From: Nitzschia sp. DOCU1
Taxonomy: Eukaryota > Bacillariophyta > Bacillariophyceae > Bacillariales > Bacillariaceae
Reading direction: 5' to 3'
Length of the DNA stretch: 64,000 nucleotides
Assembly: GCA_951394045.1 (NCBI GenBank)
Contig: OX595996.1
Span: 1,612,001 to 1,676,000 of the forward strand
Made by a program: the position numbers and the translations under genes. Within the stretch, counting starts at the first letter, position 1, and every line of letters starts with the position of its first letter. Positions 1 to 12,044 of the stretch are shown here, in pieces. The notes under the pieces were generated by a model. The model was not told where the DNA came from. It worked only from the letters and a program-made list of their open reading frames with translations, and did no database searches.

Positions 1-482
1 AATGGTTGCTCGCCGAAAAGTGAAAGATCTTCGATCTCGGTGTATCGAAGCAAACTGCATCCATAACAAAGGGCCTCCACCGAAGCCAATACGACGACCT
101 GATTACTAAGATCTGACGCAGTTGCGGTCAAAACGTCAGGGTTGGTTACCACGTCTAGAGAAGTGACTTGTTGCACTTGAAGACGCCCGATGTCCCCAGC
201 CTGTTGGCATGCGGCCCTCCCAGCTGTGGCAGTCTGAAGTGTAGTGAACAAAATGTCTCTCAAAGCCGTCAAGAGCGCAACTGTAACCGCCTCATTATTA
301 GTGAAGAAAGATGTATCTGCAGGCCTCAATCGGAATCTCATCTGAAACTCCACCGCCCTATTTTCGCCTGCTGGGCAAACTGTCGCATTCTGGGCATGAA
401 CGAGGGCTCTTTTCGGACCGAGAAATATCCCCGATATCAGCAGCAACGATAAGGAAAGCAATCTTTGGAATAGAGAGTTCAT
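1..482 (-). CDS. N-terminal part of a secreted protein (runs off window)
   Basis: The frame is open from an ATG at 482 down to base 1 with no stop, so only the first 160 or so residues are visible. The start MNSLFQRLLSLSLLLISGIF is a clear hydrophobic signal peptide, so the product probably enters the secretory pathway. After it come spaced cysteines and a stretch like MRFRLRPADTSFFTNNEAV. That stretch resembles a segment of the gene at 3165-5845 (MELRIDPPTANFFTSLASD), and the two also share a DLS...C.GC pattern. I infer a paralogue pair of extracellular PS-repeat proteins. No enzyme domain is recognised and the function is unknown. The start is the first ATG in frame and is followed directly by the signal peptide. 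Confidence 0.6.
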   Translation of the reverse strand, partial: MNSLFQRLLSLSLLLISGIFLGPKRALVHAQNATVCPAGENRAVEFQMRFRLRPADTSFFTNNEAVTVALLTALRDILFTTLQTATAGRAACQQAGDIGRLQVQQVTSLDVVTNPDVLTATASDLSNQVVVLASVEALCYGCSLLRYTEIEDLSLFGEQP

Positions 483-2138
483 GGTGCTGATTCGTATTAC
501 CAGCGACTTGTTGTGGATAGTTGGAAGTAGCCGCAAGAAGGACTCTTAGTGCTACCAGAGCGTGAGTTCCGACAGAGAGAGAGATGAAGTGCTAAACCAA
601 ATTGCAGATGTGGTCACCCTCCATGAGTTCATTCCACGATAAATTCGCCACAGGCTCGTAGAAGCAGTATTAATACCCGCACCAAGTAGAAAATCACATA
701 TCTTTTCCGATAACGAGGGTGCAATAGCATCCATGGCGTAAATCTTCATAGAAAGTCTACCCAGATGAGAAATCACAGGCCAGCCAAAAGTCTCGGCAAA
801 GACATTTCCTCTCGGAGACATAGGGATAAAGTTCGTCGAATCTTTCGGCAGGGCTTATTTGTTGGTCTTGATTTCAGGAGTCTGACGACAAAGGCTCATA
901 ATGAAATCTCGGATGCCAAATTTCCATTATCATCGGATGGCGGGAAGTTTGGCATATGTAATGGAACGTGGGGATGAGACGCCAAATTCTTTTGCCGCGG
1001 CAGAGATTCCAAACTCCTTCAAACTGAAAACAGCCCCAAAAAGCACGACTGTCGAGAGCGTCTGGCAGTCAGCCGCTATGGTCAATCCTCTGTCCGCACG
1101 TCCTCGTATCATAGAGGCAAAAGGCCCAGACCTAGTACCAGGTACAGATAGTACGTAGTATCCATCAGGTGTCTACCAACCAGCAAGAACGAGAAAGAGG
1201 ACTGACTCGCAAGTCTCTCCTTGACCTGCACAATGGTTGTAGGGAAGTGTGACTGCCGGTACTATCACACAGATATACTCCGCAACCTTCTTGGGTTCTC
1301 CATGCAGGTTTTGCAGTGGTGGCATGAGAGTACCTGGTACCGCCCCTACCAGGGGCCCAAGATTCTGCTTGGACATTTCTTGCTGGACTCTTATGTTTTC
1401 ATAGGAATCTTCTACGTTAACCAAATTTTTCAAAAGTCATTTGACGAAAATGATGCCGCCAAAACTTCGGCAGATTTCATCTTCCCGCCGCCAACTTTGG
1501 GTTAAAGTTCTTCTAATTATTTTGTAGGGCTTAATATTTCGGTCTTGCTTTCAGGAATAGGAAGATCTTTGCATAATTAAATATGGGATTGAAAGACTCT
1601 ATCATCGGATGCAAGTGACCAGGCTTTCAATAAGGGCTATGTCCGACAAGAATTCCAATATGATCCAATGTTAGTTAATGGTCGGGGAATGACATTATGC
1701 CTTCTTCTATGTGACCGTTAAGCGGGCCTAAAGAAGATGAGACGCACGCCTTGAATTTCATTCCAGAGCACCTGGGGCATTTTCCGAATTCCTTCAAGGA
1801 GTCTCGAAGCATTTTCGTGCGTGCGTGGTTCCAATCTCGGGTCATTCATCTTGGATACATTCTCCGTAAGGCATATCTGAAACATGGAATTCGTTGGGGC
1901 ATAATAGCAGCATCAAGATGGTTCCGACCTTTTTTGAGCATCGTTGGTACTATCTACCGGTACCAGTATGTGAGATTCTGGATTCCAAAATGAGAAGGAA
2001 TCCTTCTTGCCCGCGTTCGATGCGACCTTTTCGTTTTGACGTTTGGACTGAAAAATTCCCTTGCCCGAGACAGTCATTGTTTTCACCGACGCAGAAGGTA
2101 GGAGTCGTGGTCGCAGCCATGGCCATTGGCGTTTCCGA
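483..2138. other. Gene-poor stretch with a possible decayed minus-strand coding remnant
   Basis: No intact gene is visible. On the minus strand one reading frame, from about 1433 to 552, gives three protein-like blocks (1433-1173, 1112-930, 821-552) separated by a few stops, all in the same phase. This could be a decayed coding region or chance; I do not recognise a family. Nothing else convincing was found in these 1.6 kb. Confidence 0.25.
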
Positions 2139-2790
2139 TTGCCAAACTGTTGGACCACGATACAACGGGCGACACACCTCCCATATCCTTCATCACACGA
2201 CGACATTGATTCCATGTTGACCTCGGACAATTTGTCGTGAAATTCTTCAATTCCCGTGTACGAATCTTCCACCCTGACGACGATACGGCGTGTGATACGA
2301 TGTTCGGCCGAGGCGGCTAGTCAGCCTTGGTGCGAATGGAATACGAAGAACGCTGGGCCTACAAGAAGAAGTCATACAAACGTGAACGAGAATCCATGCG
2401 AGTAGTCCTAACGGACATGGTGGGTACTGTGGGAGCCTTGGCCTTGACACACGCCATGAAGGCATCCAAAAAGAGGGTGGATCGAATTCACTCCACAACC
2501 GCCCGCCATTGCAATGATCTACGGCAAAATGCTTTCACAAGAAGGCTCCCACCTCTTTCGTACGACGACAACATTGTTGATCTACAAAGTTCTTCAATTC
2601 GCGTGTACGACGTGTCCATGAAAACATGATTGGCCATGGACGTTTAGACTCTGCTCCAATTCATCGAATGGTTTCCATTCCATTCCCTACTTGACATGAT
2701 TCTCAATCAACGCAACATGGTGGTCATTTGCAGTGTATCAACGTCTTCCAGTCTTCTTTCAACCAGCCAATCCTGAACTGGACCAATACC
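2139..2790 (+). pseudogene. Rearranged partial copy of the CNNM-like gene
   Basis: This stretch matches the coding strand of the CNNM-like gene at 9832-12028. The block around 2139-2155 matches 10765-10790 (end of the DUF21 region). The block 2278-2640 matches about 10810-11230, and 2650-2760 matches about 11245-11355. A short piece at about 2213-2270 resembles 11145-11200, which belongs further downstream, so the copy is also internally rearranged. The reading frame is broken, for example by a TAG directly after the block equivalent to FGRG. The N-terminal and most transmembrane sequence and the C-terminal CBS region are absent. It is a non-functional segmental duplicate on the same strand about 8 kb from its source. 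Confidence 0.8.
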
Positions 2791-3164
2791 AGACCGAGGC
2801 CACACATCCTGGCGACGAAGGAACAATATGGACGCCAGAGAGAAACTACGGTAGACTGTAGTGCTGCTTGTTGGATTCTTTTTGTTTCGTACTATATTAA
2901 ATGTATTATGCAATCTATGTATACGGATACAGTCGGGAGTGAACATGAAATTGGATCCAAAAACGGTACGGCACGGTACCATACAACATGGGAAAACACA
3001 CTCGGTATCTTCCTCTCGTTCTCGGCAGTGGTCATTGCAGAGCATCCAAAAGGGTGACCACGTCGCATTACATTCGACATAGCACGTTTCAGGATCAACC
3101 TCAAGGCAGCCGGAAGTTTCCCCCGCCCCAAAGGTACCGCCTCCGTTTTCGCACTCATCCTGGG
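2791..3164. other. Intergenic, nothing recognised
   Basis: No gene, repeat or RNA signal that I can support lies between the CNNM-like fragment and the PS-repeat gene. Short ORFs on both strands overlap each other and show no family features. Confidence 0.4.
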
Positions 3165-5845
3165 CTAGAGCGAAATCATCGCTGCTGAAGCCCGTAGCAA
3201 TTTGTCTGGATTATCCCAGTAAGGACCGGAAGCCGGGCACGCACAAACACTAGGTTTGGAGGAGGGAGCATCAGATGGCTGCGAAGTGCTAGGACTTGCA
3301 GAGGGCTTGGGAGTCGGGTCTCTCGAAGGTTTCCAACTCGGTTCCTGCCTTGGCTTGCTCGAAGCGATCGGACTTGGTTTATGACTTGGGTTGTCGGAAG
3401 GAACATCACTCGGCGGCGAAGAAATCCAACTAGGATTCTGACTTGGATTGCTCGTGGGGCCACTAGGCTCCGATGAAATCCAACTGGGTTTCTGACTTGG
3501 ATTGTCCGAAGGAACATCAATAGGTTTCGAAGAAATCCAACTAGGTCCCTGGCTTGGCTTGTCCGAAGAGATAGGACTTGGCTTATGACTTGGGTTGTCG
3601 GAAGGAACATCACTCGGCGGCGAAGAAATCCAACTGGGTTTCTGACTTGGGTCGTCCGAAGGAACATCACTAGGTTTCGAAGAAATCCAACTGGGTTTCT
3701 GACTCGGCTCCGATGAAATCCAACTTGGTTTTTGACTAGGGTCTGAGGAAATCCAGGATTTCTGACTTGGATCGTCGGAAGGAGCATCACTAGGCTCAAT
3801 CGATGGTAGCAAACTTGGTTTCGCGCTGGGGTGACCCGAAAAGATGTCACTCGGCTGTGAGCTCGTGCTCGGGTTGGAGCTGGGATGAGCCGACTCAACG
3901 TTGGTTGGTTTGGAGGATGCCGAAGGCTCTGAACTGGGAGACAGACTCGGTTTCGGGATCGGAGCATCTGATGGAACAGATCCAACTCGGCTTTTGGCTC
4001 GGTTCACGGGAAGGCTTATTACTTGGTCGAGCCGATTTGCAAATGATAGGAGCGACTGTTGGTTGCCCTGGCCCTTGCCCATTGCCATTCACCAGCCGTC
4101 TCACCAAGAGAGTCAGAAGGTTTATCGGATGGCGATTCCGAGGGCATCAAACTTGGATTTTGCGACGGGGTAACGCTTGGTTTGTCTGACGGCGAGACCG
4201 AGGGGATCAAACTTGGACGGTCCGAGGGCGGATCTGATGGCATCAACGATGGAGCGACCGAAGGGGGACCGGAAGGCTCGGATGATGGTTCAAGAGAGGG
4301 CACCAACGATGGAATGGCCGAAGGAACGTCTGAAGGCATCAACGACGGAGTGACCGAAGGGGGCTCGGAAGGCACGGATGATGGTTCCAGAGAGGGTTCC
4401 GATGACGGGTTGGTACTGGGCTCCGCCGATGGTACCTCCGATGGCTGCAACGATGGAGTGACCGAAGGGGGCTCGGAAGGCCGATCTGAAGGTTCTGACG
4501 ACGGCATCAGAGACGGTTTATCTGATGGTGACTCGCTGGGCAGCTTGCTAGATTCTTGGCTAGGCTCATCCGATGGGTTCGGGATGGTTCGTCGCTAGGT
4601 TGCCTGGATGGCTCGTCGGATGGCTAGAACGACAGACAAAGAAACAATGGTATCAGTAAGGTCGCGAGTCGAGACACAAAGACAATGCCAAGAGGCCAAA
4701 CTTCAAGATGTACCTGTTTGGATGGCTCTGCCGATGGACTGGCGACAAACAGAATACAAAAAGACATTAGAATCGTGGTGGTAGAATCCCATCTCGGGAG
4801 GTATATCGTGGCACTTACACTTTTGTTGGGGCAGCTCACCAAACTCGACAGCTAACAGATCCAAGCCCTGTGATGGTGATATGTCACTTGATTGAACCCC
4901 CGCAATAATGACTTGCACATTCACTGCACCAACGCCTGATCCGACTCGCTGGTCGTAAGGGTATAGCTCCCACGCAATTAATGTTACCATGACACTTTTG
5001 GCCCATCGAAAATTGATGTTGCATGCACCATTGCTGTTGAACCTCGCTGTGTTAAGGTTGTTGTAAGCGGTCATGATATCGCTAGCGAGAGATGTGAAAA
5101 AATTTGCAGTCGGAGGGTCTATGCGAAGCTCCATATCAACCAATACGCCGCTCGTAAAAGTTCTTGACATCGAGCTTGGATTACACGACAGGACTTCGTT
5201 TAATGTTGCGGGCCAACGGCACAAACCCTGAGGAAGATTGGCGCTAAGGGCGGCCTCGACCATGCCATCAAATTCAGCACGCGAAATGGGCCTCGCTAGT
5301 CCATTTACTTGACATGTGCAACTTCCAAAAGGTGCCCCGCGCCCAACGAATATGTCATTACCGGCTTCGCATCGATGGCAAAAGCCAGATGGGTAGACAT
5401 CAGCTGTGTATCTCAAGCAGCCATTGACCAACTGGCCATTCCTCTGTAAGTTCTTGTTGCCAATAACCATGGACATCCTTTGCCGGTAATTGGGGTCGCA
5501 ATTGTTGTTCGCAAAATCGTTGTATACCTCCTCCATTAGAGGGGCCAAGACGTTGTCCAGAGAGTTATCGGATACACCAGTCGAAACCGCATAAAACACA
5601 AACCCCTCGTCGCCGGCGAAAGGGGCACCAGTAAAAGCAGTAACGTTGTTTCTACACAAAACTTGAGGAATCTCGGTGACACTTGTGACGGACAGCTGAA
5701 TCGACAAATCCGCGAGGTCGGCGTTGAACTCTTGCGTCAGCTGGTCAGCTGTGAGATTATTCAAGACAACAACAGCATTCAAAGGACAGAAGCAATTCGA
5801 CGTAGTTCGACAAGAAGAGATCATTAGTACATCCATTGCAAACAC
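3165..5845 (-). pseudogene. PS-repeat secreted protein, multi-exon and apparently broken
   Basis: The 5' part (5845 to about 4816) encodes a cysteine-containing domain of about 340 residues. It ends at a good splice donor (GTAAGT) after the residues LPQQK. A tiny exon follows near 4740-4715 and then a long region of PSDxPSxxPS repeats down to 3165, ending in a short cysteine-containing tail. The repeat region changes frame near 4585, 4019-4110 and 3985. Some of these changes could be introns, but at least one looks like a simple indel. Upstream of 5845 the homologous frame continues in a different phase and no signal peptide is present, so the 5' end appears lost. PS-repeat proteins in diatoms are usually extracellular or cell-wall associated; the function of this one is unknown. 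It is related to the partial gene at 1-482. Confidence 0.6.
3230..4620 (-). repeat. Minisatellite coding for PS-rich repeats
   Basis: About 1.4 kb of tandem, imperfect units encode PSD.PS..PS and QKPSWISS-type repeats on the minus strand. Two longer blocks, near 3371-3440 and 3570-3640, are almost identical, which indicates recent unit duplication. Confidence 0.85.
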
Positions 5846-6084
5846 CTGTGATTGATATTACCAGCGATAGATCTTCAGGGCCATCTGCAGATGGGTGCAC
5901 TCGATGGGGCAAGGTTCCACGAGTTAGTACTGTTCAGGAAGCCCAGATTCTGCTGTGCTGTGGTCTGATGCCGCCGCCCCATTCAAGACCTGAATACAGC
6001 AATCGCCCCTCTTGGGGAATCGCAGTTGTGAATTCACCTCGAACTGAATCGAATCGGCGATATTCAGGGTTGCAAATCTTGCCA

Positions 6085-7611
6085 TTATTGGAGTACAGTT
6101 GCATCAAGGTTTCCCAGAAGGACCATGAATGCCATTTCTGGCACCCCCATAATGGTGAGGGGCACGTTGTCTTGCGCCAAGTTTCGGTTCAGCAGCTCCA
6201 TGGCCAACTGGGGCAGGGACGAGTCCGGTTCTGCCAGGCCCACCATGTTAATTGTTCTAAAGAAGTTCCGCGCTTCCACGTGGACCTCCCACGTGAGGTA
6301 CAATATTTGTCTTTGGGACAGGTCATGGTACTGGCGGCTTTTCCTCTGATAGGACTTCTAACATTTGATTTACCTTGGCATGATGGGCGCATCCAACACC
6401 GCAAACCACATCCAAGATGCGGATGTATGATGACAACTGTTGCCTCATCTCGTTGAACAATTTTGGCAAGTGGCCTGGGACTGTTTCGGCCAATTCCACG
6501 TCCCCAGCGGTAGTAGTACTGGTGGCCATGTCAAGTCTTGCCCTCTTGGCATCTCTTTCCTCTTGCTCTGGATAGGGTATGGCTGGGCACATGAAGGGTG
6601 TCAGTCCACGGTGGCAGTTGCGAAATTGCAGGTTGGCCTCTTGCCCAAAGTCCAGTTTGTGTAGGTCCGTAGCGATGTCGTCGGAGACGTATATGTCTCC
6701 GTCATACAGCGTGGTTGTTGGGGCTGCTTGGCAGAGGAAGTGGCCGAGCCAGTCCTTGGCGGCTTGTTTTGTCTTGCCGTCCTTGCACCAGTGCTCATAG
6801 TACTCGGGGCACAGGTCGCCAAACTCCCCAAACGGGATCGACCCGGCAGCACGATTTTTTGCCTTCTGGCTGGCAGTCAGGCCTTTCTCCGTTTGGGCTT
6901 CATGGCCTCGATCAACTCCATGGTAAGTTGGGATATGCACCGCACATTCATCAGCATCCCTTTTGGGTCTTGGACCTGGGCTGGCGCTACCATGAAATCG
7001 TCTGCTCCCGCTGCCAGGGCATCAAGTTCTGCATCGGTGGGAATAGTGATATCTTCCGGCACAAAGCGAGTTTCCATCCCGGCTGGCCCTTTCAAAATGG
7101 GCAATGTTCCCTTGAATTCATCTCCCAGAACCACGAAATGTTTGTTGTGAAGTTGGGGCTTGGCCGGTGTGTTCAGCTGGTTCAAATATTTGCTGATGGA
7201 ATGAACAGCCACGATGTGGTCGCCGTCAACCACACTCAGAAAGCACAGCAAGTTTTGGCTATGTCCCAGCGCTTCCAGAAATCCAGCACCATCGAAATTG
7301 GCTGCCTGCACCCCCATCAACTGGGAGTCGATCCACTCATGGGCAATCTCCACATTGCTCGCGTTCGTCTCCGAAATCTTAGTTCCAATTGGACCCGGCC
7401 CATCGGGGGCAGGAGGCGTGTATCATCCTGGGGCCATCAGGGCTGGTGGTGGTGCACCTTGCAGCATACCAACCCCGATGGGAGGTGGGGGCAACCCGTC
7501 TGCTCCACCGACACCGACTGCGGCGGCTGCTGCTGCCGCGGCATCGTTTCCTGCTGCCTCGTTAGGGGGAGTGCCCTGGAGGTTGAAAACATCCATCGTA
7601 TCGTGTTGCAA
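6085..7611 (-). pseudogene. Degenerate gene of unknown family (one nonsense codon, two frameshifts)
   Basis: Four protein-like blocks follow one another on the minus strand. 7611-7421 starts near MDVFNLQGTPPNEAAG, with an alanine run and then a proline-rich stretch. 7420-6877 continues in the same frame after a single TGA. 6940-6323 follows after a frameshift near 6885, and 6303-6085 after another frameshift near 6330. Read across the breaks they give a soluble protein of about 500 residues with no domain I recognise. It sits beside the PS-repeat pseudogene and may have contributed to its 5' loss. It could derive from a mobile element, but no polymerase or transposase motif is visible. Confidence 0.55.
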
Positions 7612-9349
7612 AACCTTGTTTTGCCTGTGATTATAAGATTATGGTTGCAATTGACAGCAGCGCAAGTGGCCTCTACTAGGGCTCGTAGCACTGTCTATTC
7701 GTTTTTTGCGGGCATCATTTTCCGCTTTGGTTGGTTGCCGGCGTCCGTTCGCTAGTAGGGCAGACGAGCTCTGTCATCGTTCAAGATGACCGCGCCGGGC
7801 GTTGTGCACCGGCACAGCGTTCGGGACCCACCCGCCGGTGCGCTGTGCATTTGCACTCATCTTCCATTGGAAAAGTAATTCATCGCTTCAATCTAAGATT
7901 CCAGATTCCAAAAATGAAACGGAATCCTCCAACGCTCTCTGTTTTCGAGTTTGCGGATCTTCGCCTTTTTCCGGTCACCGTGCGATATTCTACGTGGTAT
8001 TTGTCGTCCAGTTTGGCCGGAAAAAGTCAAAAGAGACTTGGCCTCCAAGCTCGCCTTTTTCCAGGAAAATCGCGTGGGATTATTTTTCAGCCAAAGATCC
8101 TTCAGTTTTGTCGGCCATCCGGGACGATAAAATCCTGCGCGCTTGTTGCGCCGTAGTATCGGCCACTTACATTTCCTGAAAAGATATCCTCCGAGACCGA
8201 CGACAATGACAAAGATTCGAGCCTCCCCGTCACAATGCCGGATCATGACCACCACGGCAGCAAGGAAAATGCACGGAGGCAACACAAAAGGCTCGTGGCA
8301 AGTCAGATTTGATTCGGGCTACCGGCAGTTCAGGTCTCTTGCTCCCACATCGTTGCCCAAGTCGATCCACAAACAGGCTGTCCATGGCACTGCTGCCATT
8401 CCGGAATGGCAATCCCCCCAATCTCACGGGCAGAAAAAGAAAATGGCTGTACCATCATTTTGGCAAGAGCCATGCTCTTGCACGCAATAATTCACCCGGT
8501 CGTCAAAGTGTCCAAAACGACTACTTTGAAGTGGAATGTGGCCTTTGTTGGCATGGAAGGCGGATTGGATGAAGACTTTCACAGAAATCGGTGTTGCCAT
8601 TCCGTGCCCATGCTACGAGCGAGACTTTTCTTTTTTATATTCGAATCTGGATTTTTATTGCTCGAAAGGGTGGTGTCCTCGTTCTTTCATCTGGGCATAA
8701 GGGGGCGGTGGCTGGCGGAAGGAAGGTCTCGTGATCAAGCAGGGGGCAAATTGCAACGGATGTTAGCAGCAACAATCAACAGGTGTTGTTGTCATCAACT
8801 GTGAATCAGATAATGTTGGAGTGGTTTGCTGATCCGTTTGCTAGTGGTGGAATCTTCTGGTCAGTTGCCTAATTTCAAGATTTGCTACAAGAAGAGGAGT
8901 TCAAGGCTCGATTGTGAAATGCTAGTTGGGCCTGGTTTGGTGTTTTGTGCATTTAAGATGGCTATGGAATCAGGCTAGAATCAATTCTGTTCGATCATTG
9001 AGATGATGGAGCCGAAATATGACGAGGATAATTCTGCAAAGCTGCGGAGTGGTGAGAAATTTGCAAGGCAGTTGTGGCTCCTGTTGCACACTTTGTACCA
9101 TGACTAAGAGCACAGTACTAGAGTAGTAATGAGTAGTAGCAGCAGTAATGAGTATCCGAAATATGTAATCTTCTATTTGTGTATAATACCGTCGTCTCGT
9201 CGTCGACAAGAAGTAGTCTACAGTCGAAATGGCATGCATGTAAGGAATACGTGACTCACTTGACTTGTGTCAAAGTTGTCGATTAAGTCCATTATCCCTA
9301 ATCCCATGTGTAGACTTCCTACCAGGGGGGTCGTAGTGTAAATGTCGGC

Positions 9350-9387
<38 letters not shown>

Positions 9388-9831
9388 GCGCGCCTAGTTT
9401 AGTACTATTTGTCCGGCCGGCCTGCGTTTTCGTGTGAGTGTACTCGCTTTCGGCGGGAAATGGGTTCCCTCCGTCGTTTAGCGAATTTTGAACGGTTTGT
9501 AAGATCCAGATGCCAATCCGAGGCTCGATTCGACGCGGGAGGCCCACTCTTGGTGGTTTCTCGCGATGGGGATCCATTTTTGCAGTGCGTCGTCCAAGTT
9601 CAGCCCTTCGTTTAAGGTGTGAGCATATGAGCGCCGCACGCCAAAGATGACCGGAAAATTCACCAGATGTTAGGATCTTTTTTGACGTTTGGACTGTCAG
9701 AGACTCCCTTCTTCGCCGACAGAGTGCAAGGTCTGATGTCACAAAGCAGACCCTTTGTCGCAGCAGTTGTTTCTGTTGCATGATTTTGAGCAGTGTCGTT
9801 GTTGCCGTCTTCTCTATTTCTTGGTGCATGT
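7612..9831. other. Intergenic region
   Basis: About 2.2 kb without a convincing gene. Small ORFs lie on both strands but none has a recognisable domain or signal peptide. A GA microsatellite lies near 9353-9384. A segment at about 7893-7925 weakly resembles 1975-2005. Confidence 0.4.
9353..9384. repeat. GA dinucleotide microsatellite
   Basis: An uninterrupted run of about 15-16 AG units lies upstream of the CNNM-like gene. Confidence 0.95.
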
Positions 9832-12028
9832 ATGAGTTGTTGTGCGTCTAGCAAGACGGCGAACAGGATGGGACGCTACTGCGCTCGCTCCTTCGTTTTC
9901 CCGATGATTGTTCTGCTAATGCCGCGGCTCTTGCCATTGGCAGCATGCTTGGCGTCGTCGTTGGCCGCAGCATCATCATTATCATCATCGCACCACGAAG
10001 TATTCCATGGGGAGCTCTTGGTCGACGAAGTCCAGAACGCTGTGGATTTGCTTGTTTCTTTGGGGGTCCCCAGGGAAAATCTGTGCACAGTCTCATCTTC
10101 ATCCCTGACGTCGACGCCCTTGTCATCATTATCATCGTCATCCAGTATGATATTGCCACCCTGTATAACTACTACACCACTCCATTATCCACGACCCCAT
10201 CCCGAAGAATTTCTCCCAGGACACAACCCCCCAAGCCGCCAAGGGATCCGTTCGAGACGCCAGTTGCAACAAGACGCGACAACAATAACTGATATTGACG
10301 ACAGCGAAGATGATGATTATGATAGTGGTGATAAAGACCACCACGATCGTTACTTTTACATTACGCATGCGCTTTGCGCCTTGGCATGCGTAACGACAGC
10401 AGCTTTGGCGGCTGGTTTGACCATGGGGCTCTTGTCGTTGGATCCACTCTTGCTGTTGATCAAAGTCCGGGCAGGAGCGACCCAAAAGGAACAAGAACAA
10501 GCAGCGGCATTGTTACCTATTGTCAAACAACATCACCTACTTTTGGTCACATTGCTTTTGTTGAATAGCATGGCCAATGAAGCCTTGCCTCTCTTTTTGG
10601 AAGTGCTAGTGTCTCCAGTCGTCGCCGTCATTTTGTCCGTCACACTCGTGTTGTTTTTTGGAGAAATTATTCCCTCGGCCATTTTCACGGGGCCCAACAA
10701 GGTCGAAATTGCATCCAAAATGGTACCTGTTGTCAAGCTAGTCATGTTCCTATTGTGGCCACTGGCGTTTCCGATTGCCAAACTGTTGGACCATGTTCTT
10801 CATGATGACGACGATACGGCGTGTGATACAATGTTTGGACGAGGCGAAATTTCGGCCTTGGTGCGAATTCAATACGAAGAACGCTTGGCCTACAAGAAGC
10901 GACACAAAAATGAACGAGAATCCATGCGAGTCGTCCTACCGGAAAAACACAAGAGTTTGGGAATGGTGGATAATGTGGGAGCCTTGGACTTTGCCTCGAC
11001 ACAAGCCATCAAGGCATCCAAAAAGACGGTGGATCGAATTCACTCCACAACAACCGACTCGTCAACACGATCCACGACAAACTTCTTTAATCGAGAGGAG
11101 GCACCCCTCCGATCTAATTCGTCAGACGACAATGATCCCATCCTAACTTCGGACAATATGTCACGAAGTTCTTCTATTCATGTGGACGAAGTCTCCATGG
11201 TAGAAGGTGCCCTGTCTATGAAAACAAAAATGGCCTTGGATGTTTATACTCCAATCCATCGCATGGTTTCCATCCCTTACGACATGATACTCAACGAACA
11301 CAATATGGTGTCCATTTACAGCCGGGGCTATTCACGTATTCCTGTCTTCAAACCCAACCCAGCCAAACCCAAATCAGTCACTGCCATTTGTGGAGTCCTC
11401 TTGACGAAGCAATTAATTGTTTTGAATCCAAACGAAGGCCGACCACTGTCGACCTTACCTCTCTCACGTCCCACGTGCGTCTCGCCCAAGATGAATTTGA
11501 TTGACTTGGTGAATTTGTTTCAAACGGGCAGAGCGGGTCATCTGGCTTTGGTATGTGCTCGACCACAAGTCGGCCAGGAGGCACTGAACCAAGGAAAAGC
11601 CTTGCCCGAAGCAGCAGGTCTCATGGGGTACGTGAAGGATCCGACTCCCAGCGTGGAGATTTGTCTTTTTGATTGCTAACTATATGCGTGTATGTCTCTC
11701 TTTTGTTTATAGCATTATCACTCTCGAAGATGTTATAGAGGCATTGTTGCAAGAACAGATTTATGACGAGTCGGACAAGGAGCAACGCGAGGCCAACCGC
11801 ATCGCACGATGGGCAGCCCAAAAATGGAAGGTTCATGTCCGTCGACGAAAACGAGATCGTGCCGCCGGCCTTGCGACTCATGTCAGTATGGGCACGGTAG
11901 TGGAGCAAGCAATCCATCACGAAGTCGATGAACGAACACGTCTGGTAGGTACCAACAATGATAGCACTCAAAATCCCATTTTCAATCCGTTTGGGGATAT
12001 CCTCAATTTTTTCAAAAACAAAGAGTAA
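9832..12028 (+). CDS. CNNM/CorC-like membrane protein (DUF21 plus CBS domains), two exons
   Basis: CNNM/CorC proteins are membrane proteins linked to divalent cation (Mg2+) transport; that role is inferred here from the family. Exon 1 is 9832-11627, intron 11628-11712 (GTACGT...TATAG, 85 nt), exon 2 11713-12028, giving about 720 residues. An N-terminal hydrophobic segment (MIVLLMPRLLPLAACLASSL) is a likely signal peptide. After an acidic linker comes the DUF21 region with several membrane helices and the family-typical AGLTMGLLSLD and FFGEIIPSAIF stretches. A CBS-pair region begins at YTPIHRMVSIPYD and is completed across the splice junction by GIITLEDVIEALLQEQIYDE, the strongest family signature. 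This proves the intron, because without it the ORF ends in unrelated residues. A basic RRRKRDR follows. The start could instead be ATG 9868. A broken partial copy lies at 2139-2790. Confidence 0.9.
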
Positions 12029-12044
12029 CAGCAAGTAAATAAAG

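Noticed and set aside
5836..6456. A 206-residue plus-strand ORF
   Set aside because: It lies opposite the same minus-strand remnant and the PS-repeat gene, with no family features.
6715..7755. A 346-residue plus-strand ORF and overlapping plus ORFs
   Set aside because: It is antisense to the degenerate minus-strand gene, whose blocks are more protein-like; no domain is seen.
11669..12028. A separate small gene starting at 11669
   Set aside because: It is exon 2 of the CNNM-like gene; the splice junction restores a conserved CBS motif.
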